From contig JAGRNT010000002.1 in NCBI GenBank assembly GCA_020440605.1, positions 124,001-188,000 on the forward strand: a stretch of DNA of 64,000 nucleotides, read 5' to 3'. This stretch comes from a bacterium (GTDB lineage Bacteria > 4484-113 > JAFGCY01). Numbering within the stretch: the stretch's first letter is position 1; every line of letters starts with the position of its first letter. Position numbers and translations under genes: made by a program. Shown piece after piece: positions 58,920 to 64,000 of the stretch. The notes under the pieces are model-generated. The model had not been told where the DNA came from. It searched no databases and saw only the letters and a list, made by a program, of their open reading frames with translations.

Positions 58920-59970
58920 GCCCCACCTCCCCGAAGTATCCCAGCACCGTGTCACGGTAGACCCTGACTCCCTGCTCCAGCTCAGTTGCCAGGATGAATT
59001 CCTCCGGTCTGTGGCTGCGCTCGCTCTCACCTGGACCCAGCTTGACCGTCGGGATTCCGCCGTACAGTGACCAGTCACTGCAGGTATTGCTGAAGTAGGT
59101 CTGTTTTCCACTGGCGGCGACGGCCGCTCTGACAATGGGATGATCCGCTGCGGTGCTGGCCGGCATGTAACGCATGGAGCGGCAGCGCACCTCGCATTCA
59201 AGTTGCCCGCGGATGTATTCCAGCGTGGCATCATGATCCAGATTTGGTGTCGTACGCAGATCAACCTGGAAATCACAGTTGTCCGGCACCTGGTTGTGGC
59301 TCAGTCCGCCACTGACAACCGTGACCTGGGGCCGTGAGACATGGATGCCTTCATATGGTTCGAACTGCATTTCACTCAGGCGCACGATGTCACGCGCAGC
59401 ACTGTGCACGGCATTCTCCAGACCGAGAGCATGCGCATGTGCTGCATGTCCGGAGCTGCCCTGACTATGGCAGTTGAGCAGCAGCATGCCGCGCTGGGCA
59501 TTGCAGGGCGCCAGACCCGTAGGCTCACCATTGATGGCTGCTTCCACCGGCTCGATCTGTGAAAGCGCGAGCTGGATGCCGCTCTCTCCGCCGATCTCCT
59601 CCTCGGCACTGATCAGCACCACGAGAGTCCCGGGTCCATCCCAGCCCTGTTCCTCCAGTTCACGGGCAGCCAGCAGCATGGCGGCAACGCAGCCCTTGGC
59701 ATCATTTGCACCCAGGCCCGTCAACCGTCCATCGGCAAGGCGGGGCGTCCAGGGGTCAGCCAGCCAGCCGCTGCACTGCGGAACCGTGTCAATGTGCGAA
59801 TTGAGCATCAGTCTCCGGGGGCCGCCCCCCAGCTCGAAGACAATGTTGTTGCCAATCCGCTTCGGCCGGAAACCTGCATTCCGCGCCCAGCTCTCGACGA
59901 AATCCGCACAGGCGTGCTCCTCACGCGACAGGCTGCGGATGGAAACCAGTTTTGCCAGCAGATCAAGCAT
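58912..59970 (-). CDS. argE: M20 deacylase for N-acylcitrulline/N-acylornithine (ArgE-type)
   Basis: This 352-residue M20 metallopeptidase-fold enzyme starts at ATG 59970 and overlaps argB by 8 nt. Metal and catalytic residues: LNSHIDTVP (His, Asp), GLGANDAKG (Asp), ISAEEEIGGESG (Glu-Glu) and ATEL-near C-terminal GPGESERSHRPEEF (His). Because the operon's carbamoyltransferase is of the N-acylornithine type, this enzyme should remove the acyl group from N-acylcitrulline rather than from N-acetylornithine. Which acyl group is inferred from argF', not from this sequence. Confidence 0.88.
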   Translation of the reverse strand: MLDLLAKLVSIRSLSREEHACADFVESWARNAGFRPKRIGNNIVFELGGGPRRLMLNSHIDTVPQCSGWLADPWTPRLADGRLTGLGANDAKGCVAAMLLAARELEEQGWDGPGTLVVLISAEEEIGGESGIQLALSQIEPVEAAINGEPTGLAPCNAQRGMLLLNCHSQGSSGHAAHAHALGLENAVHSAARDIVRLSEMQFEPYEGIHVSRPQVTVVSGGLSHNQVPDNCDFQVDLRTTPNLDHDATLEYIRGQLECEVRCRSMRYMPASTAADHPIVRAAVAASGKQTYFSNTCSDWSLYGGIPTVKLGPGESERSHRPEEFILATELEQGVRVYRDTVLGYFGEVGHV

Positions 59971-60838
59971 CCTGAACCACCATGGTGCCACTTCCTTCAT
60001 TGGTGAAGATCTCACGCAGCAGTGCATCCTCGGCCAGTCCGCTGACGAAGTGCACCCGCTCGACTCCACCTTCTATCGCACGCCTGGCTGCACTGGCCTT
60101 GGGCAGCATGCCGCCGGCAATGGCCCCGTTTCTTTCCAGTTCACTCAGCCCGCTCAGATCCAGTTCGGGAATCAGACTGGCGGGATCACTGATGTCGCTG
60201 AGGATTCCGGCCGGCTGCATCAGGAAGATCAGTTTGGCTGCCCCGGTGGCAACCGCCAGTGCCGCAGCCACGGTATCGGCATTGATGTTCAGCAGTGCCC
60301 CCGCTCCGTCACTGGCCAGTGGTGCCACGACCGGCAGACAGCCCGCGCCGCTCAGCAGGCTGACAATCCGCGGATCAGTCTCGATGATGTCTCCGACTTC
60401 TCCATAGTCAACCAGTCCACCCTGACCGTCCGCCACCGCACCTCGGCGTTTCGCGATCAGCAGTCCTGCATCCGCACCGCTGACACCGACACCACGCACG
60501 CCAAGCGCCGTCAGTTCCGCACAGATCCGGGACTGCATCGAGCCACAGAGAGTCATGCTGACCGCCTCCAGCACCTGCGGATCAGTGATCCGCCTGCCCG
60601 CATGCATCCTGACCGGCAGGTTCAGCCGCTCACAGAGTGATCCTATCTGCGGGGCTCCGCCGTGCACAAGCACCATGTTGATTCCCAGATGCTGCAGCAG
60701 CGACACCTGCTCGAGGATCCGGCTGGCAACAGCTGGTTCAGCCAGCATCTCGCCACCGAGCTTGACAATGAACATCCGGCCGCGGTTGGCACGCACGTAA
60801 GGCGTGGCTGTACGCAGGAAGTCGTAGTATCCGATCAT
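59963..60838 (-). CDS. argB: N-acylglutamate kinase
   Basis: This 291-residue amino-acid kinase phosphorylates N-acylglutamate. KLGGEML (residues about 26-32) binds the phosphate, VHGGAPQIG and LNINADTVAAALA contact nucleotide and substrate, and IAGGMLPKASAA carries the catalytic Lys. A helical N-terminal extension (YYDFLRTATPYVRANRG) is present; in arginine-sensitive kinases a similar helix mediates hexamerisation, so feedback control is possible. In this operon its substrate may be N-succinylglutamate. The ATG overlaps the argF' stop (TGATG). Confidence 0.92.
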   Translation of the reverse strand: MIGYYDFLRTATPYVRANRGRMFIVKLGGEMLAEPAVASRILEQVSLLQHLGINMVLVHGGAPQIGSLCERLNLPVRMHAGRRITDPQVLEAVSMTLCGSMQSRICAELTALGVRGVGVSGADAGLLIAKRRGAVADGQGGLVDYGEVGDIIETDPRIVSLLSGAGCLPVVAPLASDGAGALLNINADTVAAALAVATGAAKLIFLMQPAGILSDISDPASLIPELDLSGLSELERNGAIAGGMLPKASAARRAIEGGVERVHFVSGLAEDALLREIFTNEGSGTMVVQDA

Positions 60839-61830
60839 CAGTTTCCTCCCAGGAAGACATCATGCAGCAGGCTGCGCTGCACGTGCAGTCTGTTGTGGGC
60901 CTGAGGGACGACCAGGCTCAGCTCCGAATCCAGCGCACGTGCACTGATCACCACATTGCGGCGCACGGGCAGGCAGTGCATCAGGCGGCTCCTGATGCGT
61001 CCGCTTTCCAGCAGAGGCAGATCCACCATCCAGTCTGCATGCTGCGTTGCCAGCCTGCTGAAGTCCGTGTCCGGCCCAGGACCCCAGCTCTTGACGTAGA
61101 CAATCTCAGCTTCCTCACAAGCCGCCTTCTGATCATTGCTGAAGTGCAGCTCCGCTCCACTGAGCCCGGCCAGTTCAGCTGCTTCCTGCAGCACTGCCGG
61201 TTGCAGTTCCAGTCCCGGAGGATGTACCACGGTGACATTGCATCCACAGGCCGCGGCACTCAGCAGGAAACTGTTGGGAACCGCCTGCGGCAGCGGCTTG
61301 ACGTGCGGAGCCCAGCTCAGGGTCAGACGCCTGCCGCGCAGGGATCCAAGCTGCTCGCGGATCGTCAGCATGTCCGCCAGACCCTGACAGGGATGCTCCC
61401 GTGCGGATTCCATGCTGACAACGGGTACGGTGCTGCAGTCGCGGATTGCCAGCATCAGTTCATCCAGCACGTCGCGCGCTGGATTGCCCTCGGCGAAGCA
61501 GCGCACCGCCAGGGCGTCAACGTATCCACCGAGAACGGGAATGGCTTCGCGGATATGCTCAGGCCTGTCCCCGTCCATGCGCACACCATCCGCCGTCTCC
61601 AGCTTCCAGCTGCCGCCGTTGACATCGATCACGATCGCATGTCCTCCGCTGCGCAGCATTGCCGACTCGAACGATGCCCGGGTGCGCAGCGAGGGATTGA
61701 AGAACAGCATGCCGAGAATCCTCCCGGCATAAACCGGGCCCGGATCCTTGCGCTTCCACTGCAGGGCGCGCTCCAGTATGTTACTGACTCCGGCCGGTCC
61801 GAGATCACTGATGTGAGTCAGATGTACCAT
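60838..61830 (-). CDS. argF': N-succinylornithine (or N-acetylornithine) carbamoyltransferase
   Basis: This gene encodes 330 residues. Carbamoyl-phosphate motif FFNPSLRTRASFE is present. Instead of the ornithine enzyme's HCLPAFH, this protein has HCLPVRRNVV and WAPHVKPLPQAVPNS, which mark N-acyl-ornithine transcarbamylases. The specificity loop reads MDGDRPEH: Pro at this site is found in Bacteroides succinylornithine transcarbamylase, whereas Glu is found in the Xanthomonas acetylornithine enzyme, and swapping it is known to swap specificity. Succinylornithine is therefore the predicted substrate. The ATG at 61830 has GGAGG 6 nt upstream and lies 10 nt after argC. Confidence 0.9.
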   Translation of the reverse strand: MVHLTHISDLGPAGVSNILERALQWKRKDPGPVYAGRILGMLFFNPSLRTRASFESAMLRSGGHAIVIDVNGGSWKLETADGVRMDGDRPEHIREAIPVLGGYVDALAVRCFAEGNPARDVLDELMLAIRDCSTVPVVSMESAREHPCQGLADMLTIREQLGSLRGRRLTLSWAPHVKPLPQAVPNSFLLSAAACGCNVTVVHPPGLELQPAVLQEAAELAGLSGAELHFSNDQKAACEEAEIVYVKSWGPGPDTDFSRLATQHADWMVDLPLLESGRIRSRLMHCLPVRRNVVISARALDSELSLVVPQAHNRLHVQRSLLHDVFLGGN

Positions 61831-61840
61831 GATTATCCTC

Positions 61841-62899
61841 CTAGGGGTAGACCGGGGCGGCCTGCAGCCCACAGTTCTCATCAAGCCCCAGCGCGATGTT
61901 CATCGCCTGGATCGCCTGTCCGGCCATGCCCTTGCCCAGATTGTCAATGGCGCACATCACCGCCAGGCTGCAGCCTTCGGCCACGGCGCAGAGTCTGGCC
62001 TGATTGCTGCCGAGCACACTCGCCAGGCGAGGTGAACCTTCCATGACATGCACGAATCCTTCACTCTCGTAATGTACAGGGTACAGTGCAGCAAATTCCC
62101 GGGCCTCTGCAGGATCCCGGCAATCCAGGATCAGCGTTGCAAAGATCCCGCGGACCAGCGGAGCACTGTGGGGCACGAAGGACAGTCGTACTTCTTGATT
62201 GCCATGCTGCTCCAGCAGCATCCCGATTTCAGCGGCATGCCGGTGCCGCAGCATGTTGTAGGCCCTGAAATCGTGAGCGCGGAACGGATGGTGTGTTCCT
62301 TCCGCAGGTCGGTTGCCACTGCCACTGCTGCCGGTCATGCCGCAGACCGCAATATGCCTGCCACTGATCCGCCCCGCCAGTGGCAGCAGGCAGAGGTTTA
62401 TGGCAGTGGCGAAGCAGCCGGGACTTGCTATCCTCTGAGCATTTGTCAGTTGCTCGCGGTTGCATTCGGGAAGGCCATAGATGAATTCATCCAGGAACTG
62501 CGGACATGGATGTGGATTGCCATAGTACTTTTCCCATTCCCGTTCGGATTCCAGCCTGAAATCAGCGGAAAGATCAATTACGAGAACCCTGCGCTGCTGC
62601 CCGATTGCCAGCAGTTCATCCCGGATCTGCGGATAGAATGCCGCGAGTTCACCATGGCCCATGGCGCTGAACAGCACCAGTGGATCACCGGGTCCAGAAT
62701 TCGGCAGCACAAGCTCCACCTGCATCTGCGGCAAACCAGACCCCAGCAGATGTGGGTGCAGATCTCCGGGGTCGCGCCCTGCGGCACTGCGGCTGACCAG
62801 CTGGCTTATCCTGAGATGCGGATGCATACTGCGGTAGCGCAGCAATTCTCCCGCTCCCATCCCGGCAGCTCCCAGCAGAATTGCATCAATTCCGTGCAT
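61841..62899 (-). CDS. argC: N-acyl-gamma-glutamyl-phosphate reductase
   Basis: This 352-residue NADP-dependent reductase makes N-acylglutamate semialdehyde. The Rossmann start is LLGAAGMGAGELLR; the catalytic Cys is in RIASPGCFATAINL; GMTGSSGSGNRPAEGTHHPFRAHDFRAYNMLRHRH is the conserved substrate loop. Start ATG 62899 follows AGGAG with a 7-nt spacer and overlaps the upstream P-loop gene by 14 nt. An in-frame start further upstream would lie inside that gene. Confidence 0.94.
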   Translation of the reverse strand: MHGIDAILLGAAGMGAGELLRYRSMHPHLRISQLVSRSAAGRDPGDLHPHLLGSGLPQMQVELVLPNSGPGDPLVLFSAMGHGELAAFYPQIRDELLAIGQQRRVLVIDLSADFRLESEREWEKYYGNPHPCPQFLDEFIYGLPECNREQLTNAQRIASPGCFATAINLCLLPLAGRISGRHIAVCGMTGSSGSGNRPAEGTHHPFRAHDFRAYNMLRHRHAAEIGMLLEQHGNQEVRLSFVPHSAPLVRGIFATLILDCRDPAEAREFAALYPVHYESEGFVHVMEGSPRLASVLGSNQARLCAVAEGCSLAVMCAIDNLGKGMAGQAIQAMNIALGLDENCGLQAAPVYP

Positions 62900-63956
62900 C
62901 AGGCTGCTCCTTTCCAGAATGCTCCTCCAGAACGGAGGCTGCGAGACCGCCGAGTGCAGCAGCATCCAGTCTGGCATTGATGGCGGGCAGCTGCAGCTGC
63001 TCCTCTATGAAACGCCTGCCTACCTGGTTGTCAGTTACCGGTCCGCTGACCACATTCACCTGCAGGTCATGCTTTTCCCTTAGCTGGAGCACACCGCCAA
63101 AGGCTCCGGCAGGATCATTGGCACAGTAGACCAGCATGCGGATGCTGGCGGAGACCGCTGGGTCGTCAAGAATCTCCTGCACGCCGTAGCTGCCGAAGAT
63201 CCCGTCTCCCATTTCCACCACGATCAGATCCGGCCGGGACGGACTCAGCCCGCAGATTACGCGGCGTGCTGCAAGCACCGCATTGCCGGGCACCGTGCTC
63301 GGAAAGCCTGCGTCGGTGAAATCCATCACCTCCCGTGCACCGTAATCCTGCATCGAAAGCACATCACGCAGCAGTGAAACACCGGTGAGCTTGGCTCCCG
63401 CAACGTGCAGTCCCAACCGGTTCAGTTCACTGACAATCGCACTGGCGGCCACTGTCTTTCCACTGTTCATGCAGCTGCCGCAGACAATCAGCAGCGCCGG
63501 GCTGTGACTCAGCTCAGGCAGTCCCGTATCCGGCTGGCTGATACTGGCCGCAACAGCCTTCCGTGACTGGAATCCGGGGAAAGTCTGGACCTGTCCAAGC
63601 AGTTCCAGCTCAAAGGGCGGCCCGACCTCAGGGTTGGCGCTAGTACAGACTCCAATCACACCTCCCAGATTGAGGAGCTGCAGCCTGTCACCCACTGCAG
63701 CGTCCAAGGGAACATGTCCCTCGTAACCGTGCAGCGCCTGGCGGTTGCCAAGCACTCCCACAATCACATCGCCTCGCTTGACCGAGGTCATGCGGCCGTG
63801 AACGTCCTCCAGCTGCCGGTATGTGGACTTGTCATTGAGCACCCGGCAGGCTACTACGCTTCCCTCTACGCATGATATCTCCGTTCCAAGGCTCAGCAAT
63901 GCGTCCAGCTTCAGGCCGCGCGTAGCGCTGGCAATCTTGTCAGCCCTGATTCTCAC
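62886..63956 (-). CDS. P-loop protein of the MobB/DUF1611-like superfamily heading the arg operon
   Basis: This gene encodes 356 residues from GTG 63956, which has GGGAG 7 nt upstream and overlaps an upstream stop codon (GTGA); the frame stays open to the window edge. The N-terminal about 150 residues are beta-rich and unfamiliar (GDVIVGVLGNRQALHGYEGHVP, LLNLGGVIGVCTSANPEVGPP). Residues about 165-350 form a nucleotide-binding domain: Walker-A-like CGSCMNSGKT, then GAKLTGVSLLRD, VMDFTDAGFPST, LIVVEMGDGIFGSYG and YCANDPAGAF, in the order seen in MobB/dethiobiotin-synthetase/DUF1611 proteins. One DUF1611 protein, DgcN, is described as a D-glutamate N-acetyltransferase. No argA or argJ is present here, so a role in glutamate N-acylation is possible but unproven. 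Confidence 0.7.
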   Translation of the reverse strand: MRIRADKIASATRGLKLDALLSLGTEISCVEGSVVACRVLNDKSTYRQLEDVHGRMTSVKRGDVIVGVLGNRQALHGYEGHVPLDAAVGDRLQLLNLGGVIGVCTSANPEVGPPFELELLGQVQTFPGFQSRKAVAASISQPDTGLPELSHSPALLIVCGSCMNSGKTVAASAIVSELNRLGLHVAGAKLTGVSLLRDVLSMQDYGAREVMDFTDAGFPSTVPGNAVLAARRVICGLSPSRPDLIVVEMGDGIFGSYGVQEILDDPAVSASIRMLVYCANDPAGAFGGVLQLREKHDLQVNVVSGPVTDNQVGRRFIEEQLQLPAINARLDAAALGGLAASVLEEHSGKEQPDARN

Positions 63957-64000
63957 AGCTCTGCTCCCGCAACGGCCTTCTGCTTCTGCTGCCAGCAAAG
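63953..64000 (-). CDS. C-terminal end of a further gene upstream in the arg operon
   Basis: A frame entering from the right edge ends WQQKQKAVAGAEL-stop; its TGA (63953-63955) overlaps the GTG start of the P-loop gene as GTGA, the junction style used elsewhere here. Only about 15 codons are visible, so the product is unknown. Confidence 0.4.
   Translation of the reverse strand, partial: LCWQQKQKAVAGAEL

Noticed and set aside
58920..59276. 119-codon N-terminal extension of argH
   Set aside because: It is argE' read in another frame; the family N-terminus and an SD support ATG 58919.

Overview
The window is a GC-rich stretch of bacterial chromosome, densely coded on both strands. There is no tRNA, rRNA, insertion sequence or CRISPR array that I can see. 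The organism looks diderm: several lipoproteins and secreted proteins, a NagZ-type glycosidase, and dockerin-bearing surface proteins. Core genes (trmFO, infC-rpmI-rplT, serS, queA, clpP, tkt, lysC, trkA/trkH) show it is a bacterium, but nothing fixes the phylum. The argF-type gene is closest to the N-succinylornithine carbamoyltransferase known from Bacteroides, while VCBS/ASPIC proteins and some phrases in the giant protein recall Planctomycetota-like phyla. I leave the taxonomy open.

Layout. 1-1.1 kb: small secreted proteins. 1.2-12.4 kb: trmFO, a MoxR ATPase, an ELM1-family gene coupled to lysC, a large secreted VCBS/ASPIC protein, and trkA-trkH. 12.4-13.6 kb: the infC-rpmI-rplT operon with a textbook promoter and terminator and an apparent AUA start on infC. 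13.7-17.9 kb: five overlapping genes (B12-binding mutase subunit, free lipoyl-type domain, serS, queA, sugar nucleotidyltransferase). 17.9-26.1 kb: a lipoprotein, a glycosyltransferase with a solute-binding lipoprotein, a phosphoesterase with transketolase, and clpP. 26.2-38.0 kb: one uninterrupted gene for a 3936-residue secreted protein. 38.2-41.1 kb: a secreted esterase and a secreted ankyrin-repeat protein. 41.2-49.3 kb: a cohesin-like/dockerin lipoprotein divergent from a MocR-type regulator that overlaps a second dockerin lipoprotein, then a CBM9-like protein. 49.3-57.5 kb: NagZ, two paralogous XRE-TPR regulators, two paralogous Rv2258c-like methyltransferases, an MFS transporter and another esterase. 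57.6-64 kb: an arginine operon (unknown P-loop gene, argC, argF', argB, argE', argH) whose carbamoyltransferase carries the succinylornithine-type Pro.

Two themes run across the window. First, many genes have a -10-like hexamer (TANNNT) only 5-7 nt before the start codon and no Shine-Dalgarno sequence, which suggests frequent leaderless mRNAs; genes with long leaders use TTGACA-type promoters and good SDs. Second, secreted, repeat-rich, probably calcium-binding proteins are prominent. The giant protein is the strangest: it combines IPT-like repeats with phrases typical of T6SS Hcp tubes, phage tail tubes, gp5/VgrG OB folds, DUF1559 pseudopilins and even kinase loops. That collage needs to be checked as a possible artefact before it is read as biology.
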